From: Methylococcaceae bacterium
GTDB taxonomy: Bacteria; Pseudomonadota; Gammaproteobacteria; Methylococcales; Methylomonadaceae
Assembly: GCA_013140705.1 (NCBI GenBank)
Contig: JABFSH010000028.1
Location: forward strand, 62,001-126,000
DNA length: 64,000 nt
Direction: 5' to 3'
Made by a program: the position numbers and the translations under genes. The notes beneath the pieces are model-generated. The model saw only the letters and a program-made list of their open reading frames with translations, was not told the DNA's origin and did not search any database. Positions 46,173-55,471 of the stretch are shown in pieces (the first letter of the stretch is position 1; every line of letters starts with the position of its first letter).

Positions 46173-49100
46173 TTAACCCTTGGATGAATAAAGCTTCAAA
46201 GGGCGGTTATCACGCTCCGTTTTAATTCCCATTTCCGCTAGAATGGAAGCCAATATTTTCCATGCCGCTTCAGCTCCCCATGCTGAATCAGCAAATTGAA
46301 TACTCGATTCACTAACAGACAACCATAGAGCTTCATCTTGATAAAGCCGAATTAAGGCTTCGGCAAAATCTTCTGGTTGGTCCGCTACCAGGACATGTTC
46401 ACCATCCGTAAGCAACATTCCCTCGGCGGCTATCGTCGTTGCAACAACAGGGAGTCCAACGGCCATTGCCGTACCAATTTTACCTTTAATGCCGGCCCCA
46501 AAACGAAGCGGGGCAACCGACACGCGCATCCGATCCAGCAATGGATTAAGTTCTTCGACAAAACCAACGATTACAACATCTGCTGCCGCCAATGCCAGGA
46601 TTTCAGGTGGCGGATTTGATCCCACAATGTGAAGATGAACGCCTGGCAAACGAGAACGAATAATCGGCATGATCTCGGCCGTAAAATACTTGACCGCATC
46701 AACATTGGGAGTATGTTGATAACCACCGACAAAGACGATACCGTGACGACTTTTGAATCCTTCTTTTGTCCCCCTGATGGATCTGGCAAAAGGCAATAGC
46801 CTGATTTTGTGTTCAGGCAACTCCAGTGAAATCAACTCCAGTTCTTTCTGGCTGACGACCGTAGTCATATCCGCTAATCCCATCAAAGACAACTCCATTG
46901 ACTTCATTTTTTCAGCGGCTCTTGTTTGTTTTTGGCTTGAAGATATCTCTGCTTCACGCATCATTCGCAGAAAGTGCAGATCTACGGTATGGAACAAAAT
47001 CTTGGCCTTTGCACAAAACTCCCGAACCGTGCTCATGTGCTTCATCGCCACACCGGGTCGAATAAGGATTACCAAATCATAACGAGAGCCAAAAACTTCA
47101 AGGTGCTGCCTTACGGAGGTGGTATATGGCGCATACAAAGTCTCCACTCCCAACCTTTGCAAAGCTGCCGTATAGTCAGTCATCCGCAGGAAATTATCTT
47201 CCGGTATGAACGTTGACTGGAAATTCATCTCCCTTAACAGTAGCAAGAAATTGTAAGTATCTATAGAGCCTGAATCTTGATTGGGTGTTGGTGTGCAATG
47301 ATCCAATACTAAAACACGATATATTGCTCGCCGATCTTTAGCATCATCCACACCAACACCATTCGCTTGGTGTGTTTTCAAACGCTTTTCCCAGCGTTGA
47401 TAAAGCTTTTTCATATTTTCAACTTGGTAAGCCTTAACACCTCGGGTCGTATCTGTACCCGAAGTTACCCCTTCAAAATGCACCACAACAGAAAGTGGCT
47501 GATAGATAACCCGGTATCCGAGTTCACGAATCTTCAAAGCAAGATCTGCATCTTCGCAATAAGCGGGAAGATAGTGTTCATCAAAGCCCTCTAACTCCTC
47601 GAATAATTTCATAGGCACCATGATCGAAGCCCCCGAGCAGTAATCAACCTCGCGTGCATAGTTATAAACAGGCAATAACGGATCCTGATTGCGTCCGAAA
47701 TTCCATGCACTTCCATCACGCCAGATAATGCCTCCGGCCTCCTGTAGCGTACCATTCGGATAGACCAGCTTGGAACCGGCAATGCCGGTTCCAGGAAACT
47801 CGTCAAATGTGCGAACGAGCTCATCCAGCCAACCAGTAGTCACCTGGGTATCGTTATTAAGAAAACAGACATACTGGCCGTTAGCTGCCTTGGCACCTGT
47901 GTTGCACGACCGGATGAAGCCTTGGTTCAGCGGATTATGGATCAATTGAATATTGCTTACCATTTGTAAGATTTCAAGCGAATTATCCGGAGAGCAATCA
48001 TCGATTATGATGACTTCATAAGGAACCGTAGGCGGATTTTCAGCGATGGAGAGTAAACACCTTAGCGTATACTCACACTGCCCGTAAATCGGAATAATAA
48101 CGGACACAAGTGGCTGTAAAGAAGTCGCTAACCTGACACCACAAGCCTCCGCTCTTAGATCTGATATCGGCGACACCGTTACCAATGACGCCTGCGAAAA
48201 AGGCATTGAAATAAATTGATCGCTACTTAATCGCAATAGCCAAGGAGAGTGTCTGCCGACTAATAACCTTAAAAATAATCTTGTGTGCGCACTAAGTGGC
48301 AACTGTAAATACATGGTTTTGCCCAATTTCAGCGCTTTCCATAGAAAACGTTTTGTTTTCGGCAATGGATCACTTAGGCGGCGGCGCATATCCCGCAATG
48401 GGCTTGTAATTTTCCATGAATGGCTTGTTGTCATATGGCTAATTAGTTCATCACGATCTGACACAAGTTTATTAAGATCTGACACAAGTTTATTAAGATC
48501 GGCAATCTGATCATCACACACCGTCACATTTCGGCTTAATCCGGTATTTTGTTCTGTCAGTCCGTCAACCAGCCCAAGAATCGGAATGATACGTTCGAAT
48601 TCGCGCGCCCAGAGTTCGGCTTTGCTCCGCAACAACAAATCGTCCTCAACGATTTCCGATGCCACTCCCAGCAACGTTTCATACACATCTTGCACAAGCG
48701 ATGGGCACGCTTTATCCAATAGCAGCTCGGACAAATCGTAAACAGAATGTCGTAAACCTTCATCGAGAAATTCCACCTTATAACTTTCCAGGGCAGCTAG
48801 ATCAATCGACAAATCAAGCTGATTGGCGATACGCCCCAGTTCATGCTCCGCTGACCGCATCAGGAGATCGTAATCAACAAATACACGTTTACTCCCGACA
48901 GTCCCCGTCACACTGGCGATGACATGCTCCAGCCACAACACATAGCTTTTAACCGCATCCAGTCCATTGCGCTTTTCCAGGGATCTAACCACACTAAGGG
49001 GGTGGCGTACAGCCAAAACGTAGTGCGCATCAAATCGGCAGTGGCTGAACACCTCTTTCCAGAAAGGTAACAATTTTGCCACGCGTGGATCTTTAAATCC

Positions 49101-49424
49101 AAAGATCGGTGCATCGCCAACTTTTTGTCGCAACAACTCAACGGCACGAAGCAAGTAGCCATTCTTACATAAAGTTTCGACACCGACTGCATCGATCGGC
49201 ATGAGATGGTGCCAATCGCTCCCCAGTGCATGCAGCATCTCGATATTCAGCGCATTAAGATCTATATCTTCCCAAAATCCTTTGGCGTTTACCTCCTGGT
49301 CCGGCTGCATCAACCGGTCGCCCAGTTCTACCCCCATCACTTGCAGTCCCCGAGACAGGGTACTGGTTCCGCTACGGTGCATCCCAAGGACAACTATGAT
49401 CTCCTTGTTGTTTGCTACAGGCAT
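46173..49424 (-). CDS. Three-part protein: sulfotransferase-like, GT2 and GT1 domains
   Basis: This 1083-residue chain begins with a sulfotransferase-like domain (about 1-265). Its PAPS-type P-loop is VVLGMHRSGTSTLSRGLQVM near residue 11, and VRHPLSVVRSLEKRNG near 145 fits the 3'-phosphate-binding site. A short heptad coiled coil (about 305-330) and SHSWKITSPLRDMRRRL lead to a GT2 domain (about 430-670, with SVIIPIYGQCEYTLRC, CFLNNDTQVTTGWLDEL and YCEDADLALKIRELGY). A GT-B/group 1 domain (about 720-1060) ends with RFGAGIKGKIGTAMAVGLPV. All three look intact. It could build and sulfate glycans in one polypeptide, though the first domain may serve another role. Confidence 0.87.
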   Translation of the reverse strand: MPVANNKEIIVVLGMHRSGTSTLSRGLQVMGVELGDRLMQPDQEVNAKGFWEDIDLNALNIEMLHALGSDWHHLMPIDAVGVETLCKNGYLLRAVELLRQKVGDAPIFGFKDPRVAKLLPFWKEVFSHCRFDAHYVLAVRHPLSVVRSLEKRNGLDAVKSYVLWLEHVIASVTGTVGSKRVFVDYDLLMRSAEHELGRIANQLDLSIDLAALESYKVEFLDEGLRHSVYDLSELLLDKACPSLVQDVYETLLGVASEIVEDDLLLRSKAELWAREFERIIPILGLVDGLTEQNTGLSRNVTVCDDQIADLNKLVSDLNKLVSDRDELISHMTTSHSWKITSPLRDMRRRLSDPLPKTKRFLWKALKLGKTMYLQLPLSAHTRLFLRLLVGRHSPWLLRLSSDQFISMPFSQASLVTVSPISDLRAEACGVRLATSLQPLVSVIIPIYGQCEYTLRCLLSIAENPPTVPYEVIIIDDCSPDNSLEILQMVSNIQLIHNPLNQGFIRSCNTGAKAANGQYVCFLNNDTQVTTGWLDELVRTFDEFPGTGIAGSKLVYPNGTLQEAGGIIWRDGSAWNFGRNQDPLLPVYNYAREVDYCSGASIMVPMKLFEELEGFDEHYLPAYCEDADLALKIRELGYRVIYQPLSVVVHFEGVTSGTDTTRGVKAYQVENMKKLYQRWEKRLKTHQANGVGVDDAKDRRAIYRVLVLDHCTPTPNQDSGSIDTYNFLLLLREMNFQSTFIPEDNFLRMTDYTAALQRLGVETLYAPYTTSVRQHLEVFGSRYDLVILIRPGVAMKHMSTVREFCAKAKILFHTVDLHFLRMMREAEISSSQKQTRAAEKMKSMELSLMGLADMTTVVSQKELELISLELPEHKIRLLPFARSIRGTKEGFKSRHGIVFVGGYQHTPNVDAVKYFTAEIMPIIRSRLPGVHLHIVGSNPPPEILALAAADVVIVGFVEELNPLLDRMRVSVAPLRFGAGIKGKIGTAMAVGLPVVATTIAAEGMLLTDGEHVLVADQPEDFAEALIRLYQDEALWLSVSESSIQFADSAWGAEAAWKILASILAEMGIKTERDNRPLKLYSSKG
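48455..48496. repeat. In-frame 21-bp tandem duplication inside the fusion gene
   Basis: GATCTGACACAAGTTTATTA plus A is repeated exactly twice in tandem (48455-48475 and 48476-48496). Each copy encodes one seven-residue unit read as NKLVSDL then NKLVSDR. It adds one coiled-coil heptad between the sulfotransferase-like and GT2 domains. Identity of the copies suggests a recent slippage event. Confidence 0.85.
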
Positions 49425-49440
49425 GATATGGATTTCCTCA

Positions 49441-50556
49441 CTAGCAACTTGGTAAGGGCATCAATCTCCCATCCCGACTGTAACCAAATGCTTCTAATTG
49501 CTGGCCAGCAGTTTCCCAGGCTTCCATTTTTTGCTTTTCGCTCAATACGCTGGTCCATTCACCATAAATTCCACTTCTTAGAATATCTTTCGCTGCCATA
49601 CCCGGTCGTCTACCTGTCACCACGCGGAATGAGTTCCTCAGCTTTATCTCAGTCACCAATTTTTTATCTGTAGGTACACCAAGAAAAGCAAACAAATCAG
49701 ATAATGAATTTTCAAAGTTATCAAGTAAGTCCTCGTATCGGATGATCTTTAAATTTGGGTTATCTTTCAAATCGATCAACATCTGAGCCCGAGACTTCCA
49801 TCCTTGGAGTAGCACTCGTAAATCTACCGGGGCATCCCGTGAAACAAAAGCGGCCTCCTTTTCTCTCATCAGAGATCGGAAATGAGATGCTGAAATGCCT
49901 ACATCTCTCCCATCTCTTACGATCGCGACTTTTTTTACATGAGGCATCCATTGTTCCAATAGCTCAAATCTGGAAACCTGATCGGCCCCTTTCAAAACCA
50001 GCACCTTACGATCATTGAACATAGGCTGGATGTGATTAATGATGGCATTCATCATTTCCATGGCGCTGTTGTCTGACGCTCGAATTGCATTAATCACATT
50101 GATCAAATACTTATCTTCAACATCGTCAAAAGAGATCGTTTTTCCCAGACTTGCCGAGTTGCCGCCTCCGAATGCTATTTTGTGACACATAACAGGATGC
50201 TGAAATTTTGAAACCAACAAACAACTGATGAAGTTTTCAATCGGCAATCTCTCTTGTTTGAAATCTATCTTCCGACATTCTCTAAGAATGGCCAGCATTT
50301 CCTTTGCAGGCAATTTGTAGATGGCCTCATTTTCATCAATAAAAGACTTTGGCAAACTCAAAAATGCGGATTGTCCGAAAATGTTCTTAATAATTTCATC
50401 ATGAGGAAGCGCATTGAAGGTTTTTGCCTCTCTTCCATTAACTGCACGAATCAGGTCCAATTCCGCAACAGCCGCAACTGCCGGATGCGATCCCAAGCAT
50501 TTCAACAACCAGGATGTTCCCGATTTGTATAATCCAATGATGAATATTTTTTGCAT
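49441..50556 (-). CDS. Sulfotransferase family protein
   Basis: The 371-residue protein has the 5'-phosphosulfate loop IFIIGLYKSGTSWLLKCLGS near residue 4. The 3'-phosphate motif is VAIVRDGRDVGISASHFR near 210, and the RYEDLLDNFENSLSDLFAFL stretch near 270 is typical. A roughly 100-residue insertion separates the first two motifs. It would transfer sulfate from PAPS to a glycan or lipid; the acceptor is unknown. It lies 16 bp upstream of the fusion gene, which also begins with a sulfotransferase-like domain, so the polymer is probably sulfated. Confidence 0.87.
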   Translation of the reverse strand: MQKIFIIGLYKSGTSWLLKCLGSHPAVAAVAELDLIRAVNGREAKTFNALPHDEIIKNIFGQSAFLSLPKSFIDENEAIYKLPAKEMLAILRECRKIDFKQERLPIENFISCLLVSKFQHPVMCHKIAFGGGNSASLGKTISFDDVEDKYLINVINAIRASDNSAMEMMNAIINHIQPMFNDRKVLVLKGADQVSRFELLEQWMPHVKKVAIVRDGRDVGISASHFRSLMREKEAAFVSRDAPVDLRVLLQGWKSRAQMLIDLKDNPNLKIIRYEDLLDNFENSLSDLFAFLGVPTDKKLVTEIKLRNSFRVVTGRRPGMAAKDILRSGIYGEWTSVLSEKQKMEAWETAGQQLEAFGYSRDGRLMPLPSC

Positions 50557-50707
50557 GCGATAAATCTCTCTGGTTTTAGCAATCTGCCCATTTCAATATC
50601 ACTAAAATTGCTGTTAGTTACTCAAACCTGACTTTGGCGCGCAAACCAGCAACAGTCAGATTGAATTTTTCATTGTCCGCCTTTAAAAATGTCCTACCAT
50701 GTCTGAA

Positions 50708-53356
50708 TTATTCACAAAAACGAACTCGCGGATTAACAATCACAGCCGGGATATTCGATTTAGACTGACCATCATCCGATTCATATTTCACAGATACCTT
50801 GAATACGTTTGGTCGGTCATTGAGTTGAACTTTGCCATAAATTTGCTTGCCATCATTAACGCTGAATATTTTTTCACCTAGTTTTTTTCCTTCGCTGAAT
50901 ATCGTCATAGTAAACTTGCCACCTTGAAGCTTTTGTCCTGAACTATGAATTTGCTTCGCAAAATAGGCTTCAACACCATACACGCACCGTCCTTTTGTAT
51001 CTACCAGAAATTCTATAGCTGCATCAGATTTCATAAAGATGACCTTATTTTCCGGTGAGTAATATTTATTAATCCCTGATCTGGGGGGATTGAAGTCCAC
51101 ACGGCTAGAAGTTTCTTCAATATCCCCCCCATTTACCAAATTAATGGTGTAAGGTAATCGGTTGTCAAGATTAATAGCATTGATGGGCATTGAAGCCAAA
51201 ACTGCGAACCGCATTAAGTCATCAGATTTAATATCTCTTATGTCAATGACAGACCAGTATTCGAACCGTGATACTTTTGCTCCTACACTATCAATTAGCA
51301 ACCAGCAAAATCGCCCAAAATAACTGTTTGGTAAGTAGTTCTGTACAACTAAATGCGTAACACTCTTCTCTTTCAGCATCCCAACAAACGAATCTTGATT
51401 TGCATTTAAATATGGTTTTGACCATAAAATCGTCTGAGCCTTCTCAAGACGGCAGCCCAACTGATATGGAGAATCATTACCACCTTCAGCGATAGCAACA
51501 CATTTCCTCTGATCAAGGCTAGTAAAGTGATCGCGAACATCCAGCAAACCGTTAGCCTTTACTTTTTGGATTTGAATATTATTCTTGTTAAAGGGGGGGG
51601 CATTAAAAACAAGGTCAAATCCTCTAGTACCCACATGCCAGGACTGGCTTGAAACAAATGCTATAGGCAAATTAGCCGCAATATAAATAGAACACAGCAA
51701 TGTTATCGCTAGGGTATATTCTGACATCCATTTAAATGCAGTTGCACCCACAACGATAATCACCATCATCGGTATCAAATAATAATTTCCATCCCCTCCA
51801 TCAACCCCCTTAACATTAAAAATCAGCCCTATCACACCGATCATCAAGAAACCTGAAAAGACAACTAACAAGGCTTCATATTTTCCGCGCTTGAACTTCA
51901 GAAACCAGATGAGGGCCATAATCGCAAAGGGAACGACAATATTTGAAACCCAGGTATTCGACTGTCTGACACCCGTTGGAAATACAAAGGTTCTAAGAAG
52001 CAATGACAGCGAGTCAATTTTTGCACGGCTAACAACACCAGGAATATGGCCATAAGGATACTTGTATTCCATACCCAGTAATCCATACAAAGAGGCTATG
52101 GTAGGAGACATATCGGCAATACTTACAATAGGCACTCCCGTTATCTCAAATGTGCGCCACGTAACAACGCAAAATGAAGCTATGAAAAGAATTGTCATTG
52201 CGACATGCTCCCCACTTGCGCGACTCAATTCTCCACGCATCACTAATACGGCATATACATATAACATAAGAAATATTGGCAGATACGCCATTGCTGATAA
52301 CTTTATCGCAAGAGTTAATGAAAGTACTCCCATCGACATGAATAAAAAACCGATGTTTCGTTCGTTAACCCCCTTGAGAAAGTAGAGTACACTTAATAAG
52401 AATACAAATCCTGCAAAAAAATCTGCCTTTGCGGATACCGCATCGCATGCTACAACCGGGATGCTTATTAATACAACAGACATGAGCGCCCTTTGCTTGG
52501 CGCTTAATTGGTAACCCTCCCAAAATTCATGGGCAGCAATCAACCCAATGCCAAGAACTATAACGCTGAAAACCTTGCTAACGGTAAAACTTTCAAAATA
52601 CTGTAATGGGAAAATCAGTATTTCAAAGAACTTTGGATACTGATGTACCCAGTTTCCCAACAATTTGAGATTTTCAAAAAAATTACCACTGGGATTCAAA
52701 ACTTCGATGAGTCTTAAGGAATACCATGCTTCGTCATAACTGATCTTATACGCTGTTTTGGCTGCAAGCATTAATAAGCAGATGTACAACAATAGTGAGG
52801 CCAATCTGGTCAAATGGTCACAACTATATACGAATCTAACAGCACCGCTTAACTTGCACAATAAAGATTCTCTAAAAACAGTTGCGTACAAAAAGACAAG
52901 TACAATAGACGATAACGCTATCAATGGCACCATCTTTGCCGATTCAAATAATGACAGACCCATTGAAATCAGTACAAATAAAGAGGCACCTGAGATAAAA
53001 AATGTTGGAATTTTGTAGCCTAAGGTACTTCTAAAAAAAACGTATCCAAGCCCTATCAACGATTCCGCAAATAGAAACGCAATGAGAAAAGCAAGGTCAA
53101 CATTATGCCTTCTCAAATATCCTTCGGTTATGCCAATCAACAGAATGTACTTCCATGTTTTTCCCCTTATAAATCCACAAACAAACAGTACAACTGCAAT
53201 TGCCAATAATTCAATACCACCTTGTACAAAACTTGGCTGTCGAAAATGCCAACCGTATAAATGCCGGATAAAATCGTATAGAGGGATTGAGACTAAAATT
53301 ATAGAAAACAGAACTACCGCAAGTGTTGTTGCCAAGTGGGGTATACGGTTTATCAT
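50708..53356 (-). CDS. Polytopic membrane glycosyltransferase-like protein (GT-C type)
   Basis: This 882-residue protein has roughly a dozen hydrophobic helices in the first 600 residues. A soluble region of about 280 residues follows, with a beta-rich C-terminus (KGRCVYGVEAYFAKQIHSSG). The segment ISYDEAWYSLRLIEVLNPSG near 205, in a loop after an early helix, resembles the acidic loop motif of GT-C enzymes such as ArnT that use polyprenyl-phosphate sugars. The first gap beyond it has HQYPKFFEILIFP, a typical follow-on. It overlaps wecE by ATGA. Exact family and sugar are not certain. Confidence 0.72.
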   Translation of the reverse strand: MINRIPHLATTLAVVLFSIILVSIPLYDFIRHLYGWHFRQPSFVQGGIELLAIAVVLFVCGFIRGKTWKYILLIGITEGYLRRHNVDLAFLIAFLFAESLIGLGYVFFRSTLGYKIPTFFISGASLFVLISMGLSLFESAKMVPLIALSSIVLVFLYATVFRESLLCKLSGAVRFVYSCDHLTRLASLLLYICLLMLAAKTAYKISYDEAWYSLRLIEVLNPSGNFFENLKLLGNWVHQYPKFFEILIFPLQYFESFTVSKVFSVIVLGIGLIAAHEFWEGYQLSAKQRALMSVVLISIPVVACDAVSAKADFFAGFVFLLSVLYFLKGVNERNIGFLFMSMGVLSLTLAIKLSAMAYLPIFLMLYVYAVLVMRGELSRASGEHVAMTILFIASFCVVTWRTFEITGVPIVSIADMSPTIASLYGLLGMEYKYPYGHIPGVVSRAKIDSLSLLLRTFVFPTGVRQSNTWVSNIVVPFAIMALIWFLKFKRGKYEALLVVFSGFLMIGVIGLIFNVKGVDGGDGNYYLIPMMVIIVVGATAFKWMSEYTLAITLLCSIYIAANLPIAFVSSQSWHVGTRGFDLVFNAPPFNKNNIQIQKVKANGLLDVRDHFTSLDQRKCVAIAEGGNDSPYQLGCRLEKAQTILWSKPYLNANQDSFVGMLKEKSVTHLVVQNYLPNSYFGRFCWLLIDSVGAKVSRFEYWSVIDIRDIKSDDLMRFAVLASMPINAINLDNRLPYTINLVNGGDIEETSSRVDFNPPRSGINKYYSPENKVIFMKSDAAIEFLVDTKGRCVYGVEAYFAKQIHSSGQKLQGGKFTMTIFSEGKKLGEKIFSVNDGKQIYGKVQLNDRPNVFKVSVKYESDDGQSKSNIPAVIVNPRVRFCE

Positions 53357-54516
53357 CTGCCCAGCCTTATAACCTGGGTTATGGTTTTATTTATGACTAC
53401 GCCAGTCAATTCGGTCACAATATTTTCCACACTATTCATTCCCACCCATAATGGCAGCCGTAACAAACGGTTCGATAAATCTTCGGTATTTACCATATCG
53501 CCATGGGTTCTAGCGTAGCGTTTGCCGGCTGGTGCGAGATGAAGCGGCACATAGTGAAACACTGCATTGATGCCTTGTTGTTTCAGCCCATCAATCACCC
53601 GAGTTCTTGTTGCCAAAGAATCCAACAGCACATAGTACATATGGGCGTTATGTTGGCAATACTGTGGGATTATTGGCCGTCTTATACTGCCAGCCGCCTC
53701 CAACGATTCCAGAGCTGCGTGATACTGCTTCCATATATTCAGACGGCAGTCAGTAATAGTTGAAGCTTCTTCCATTTGCGCCCATAGGAACGCTGCGATT
53801 ACTTCACCCGGCAGATACGAAGAACCAATATCAATCCAGGTATATTTATCCACCTGCCCGCGAAAAAACTGGCTGCGGTTCGTGCCCTTCTCGCGAATGA
53901 TTTCAGCACGCTCGATAAAGCGATCATCGTTCACCAGCAAAGCCCCCCCCTCACCGGAAATGATGTTCTTGGTCTCGTGAAAGGAGTAAGCGCCCATGTG
54001 GCCTATGGAACCGAGCGGTTTACCCTTGTACGTGGACATAATTGCCTGCGCGGCATCTTCAATAACAAGCAAGTTGTGCCGCTGAGCGATGTCCATAATA
54101 GCATCCATCTCACAAGCCACCCCGGCGTAATGTACAGGCACGATGGCCTTAGTACGGGAGGTAATAGCAGCCTCAATTCTGGTTTCATCAATATTGAGCG
54201 TATCCGGTCGAATATCTACAAAAATGGGTACGCCGCCCCGTAGCGCAAATGCATTGGCTGTCGAGACAAAGGTATAAGATGGCATGATGACTTCATCGCC
54301 TGACTGTATATCCGCCAGAATCGCAGCCATCTCAAGTGCTGCTGTGCAGGAATGCGTGAGTAACGCCTTTTTTGCCCCTGTTTTTGCCTCCAACCACTCA
54401 TGACATTTTTTAGTAAATGGACCATCTCCAGCTAGCATATGGTTAAAATGCGCTTCGGCAATATAGAAAAGTTCTTTACCGGTCATGTAGGGTTTATTAA
54501 AGGGGATGTTTTTCAT
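53353..54516 (-). CDS. wecE: dTDP-4-amino-4,6-dideoxygalactose transaminase (WecE/RffA-type)
   Basis: This 387-residue PLP enzyme converts dTDP-4-keto-6-deoxyglucose to dTDP-4-amino-4,6-dideoxygalactose. The N-terminus, IPFNKPYMTGKELFYIAEA, is diagnostic of WecE. The PLP region is VIEDAAQAIMSTYKGKPLGS near 175, and the Schiff-base lysine lies in SFHETKNIISGEGGALLV near 200. HYVPLHLAPAGKRYA near 330 is also conserved. It is translationally coupled to the membrane protein downstream. Its start overlaps, as ATGA, the stop of a methyltransferase remnant upstream. Confidence 0.96.
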   Translation of the reverse strand: MKNIPFNKPYMTGKELFYIAEAHFNHMLAGDGPFTKKCHEWLEAKTGAKKALLTHSCTAALEMAAILADIQSGDEVIMPSYTFVSTANAFALRGGVPIFVDIRPDTLNIDETRIEAAITSRTKAIVPVHYAGVACEMDAIMDIAQRHNLLVIEDAAQAIMSTYKGKPLGSIGHMGAYSFHETKNIISGEGGALLVNDDRFIERAEIIREKGTNRSQFFRGQVDKYTWIDIGSSYLPGEVIAAFLWAQMEEASTITDCRLNIWKQYHAALESLEAAGSIRRPIIPQYCQHNAHMYYVLLDSLATRTRVIDGLKQQGINAVFHYVPLHLAPAGKRYARTHGDMVNTEDLSNRLLRLPLWVGMNSVENIVTELTGVVINKTITQVIRLGR

Positions 54517-54644
54517 AACTTACGTGCCATCACTAATCTGGAACCGCCAAGTGGGAAATTTAAACCATCGCGAATCATATATAACCCTGCGCCCATAATC
54601 ATTTCCATAGATCGATTGAACCTTAATATTGCAAATTCCGTCAT
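54513..54644 (-). pseudogene. C-terminal remnant of a SAM-dependent methyltransferase
   Basis: A 43-codon frame (MTEFAILRFN near its start) ends GLNFPLGGSRLVMARKL. The SFPxGGSxLVxA(R/Q)K ending is characteristic of the C-terminus of Methyltransf_23-type enzymes in polysaccharide loci. Its TGA overlaps the wecE ATG as ATGA, the kind of coupling expected if a full methyltransferase gene once preceded wecE. The matching N-terminal piece lies at 55184-55471, beyond the acyltransferase gene. The frame upstream is closed by the acyltransferase stop. Confidence 0.65.
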
Positions 54645-54653
54645 ACCATCAAT

Positions 54654-55187
54654 TTATTTTGAGTGAATTTCGCGTATTTTAATTACTCGCGCAGGATTCC
54701 CTGCTGCAATGCTGTAAGGTGGTATATCTCTCGTGACTACTGATCCAGCACCAATCACCGCTCCCTCCCCAACGATGACTCCCTGAAGGATTGTAGAATT
54801 GCCGCCGATCCAAACAAAATCATGAATCACAACTGGCTTCGCCGTATCTACTAAATCGTATGTATTGTAATCGTGACCTGCAGCGAATACCTTTACATGC
54901 GGTCCAAACGCGACATCGTTTCCAATGAGTATTGTCCCGCCCTCCGCTTGGTGCGAAGCATAAAATTCACAGCCACGATTAATCGCTACATTATTTCCAA
55001 TTTTAATCTTACTTGGATATCGGAAATAAGTTCCATAATCAATTAACACGGCTTTTCCGAGTTTCCCTAAGAGCAATCGAAATATGAGAATGCGTACTGG
55101 ATAAGGAAGAAATTCTAGAAGGGAAAAGATTAGGTTTAAAATAAAACTATAGGTTGTGTATAAATGCAAAATAGTGCACCGTTTCAT
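54654..55187 (-). CDS. Left-handed beta-helix acyltransferase (WbbJ/maltose O-acetyltransferase-like)
   Basis: The 177-residue protein has a hydrophobic N-terminal stretch ([20 protein letters not shown]) and then hexapeptide repeats (about 60-165). These include [36 protein letters not shown], the catalytic-type His of [29 protein letters not shown] and [10 protein letters not shown]. These are standard for sugar O- or N-acetyltransferases. It sits directly before the wecE region, so acetylation of the 4-amino sugar is possible. It interrupts the two ends of a methyltransferase gene. Confidence 0.9.
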   Translation of the reverse strand: MKRCTILHLYTTYSFILNLIFSLLEFLPYPVRILIFRLLLGKLGKAVLIDYGTYFRYPSKIKIGNNVAINRGCEFYASHQAEGGTILIGNDVAFGPHVKVFAAGHDYNTYDLVDTAKPVVIHDFVWIGGNSTILQGVIVGEGAVIGAGSVVTRDIPPYSIAAGNPARVIKIREIHSK

Positions 55188-55471
55188 CTTTGCACATCCA
55201 ATTCTAAGGCTCTATTCAGTATGAACGAAATATTTGGACAATACGCTTTGAGAAACCAAAGTGTTAGATGGTTGCGGGAACGAAACCAGAAGTTAGCATT
55301 TTCTAATCGAGCTAATTCTGAAAAATAGCTTGATTTAAAGTCACCGCCAATATGGACCAGCTCAGAGTAAAAAGCGCAAAATCCGTCAACCTTTTCTGGC
55401 AAGAACCCACATTTTGAGCAGGTAGCATTCAAGTTGGAATTTATAGCACTACAGCTAGGGCAAATAATCAT
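55184..55471 (-). pseudogene. N-terminal remnant of a zinc-ribbon methyltransferase
   Basis: The 95-codon frame begins MIICPSCSAINSNLNATCSK with two CxxC pairs, a zinc ribbon. It then has FWFRSRNHLTLWFLKAYCPN near residue 61. In complete relatives this F(W/F)RxRNxLxxWxLxxYxPN segment leads straight into the SAM motif LEIGCGTG. Here the frame changes to [15 protein letters not shown] and stops, so the catalytic part is missing. It may still be translated as a short protein. Its stop overlaps the acyltransferase start as ATGA. The C-terminal tail survives at 54513-54644. Confidence 0.68.

Noticed and set aside
54439-54666. Plus-strand 75-codon open frame
   Set aside because: The minus strand here carries a recognisable methyltransferase C-terminus coupled to wecE, so the plus frame is a shadow.
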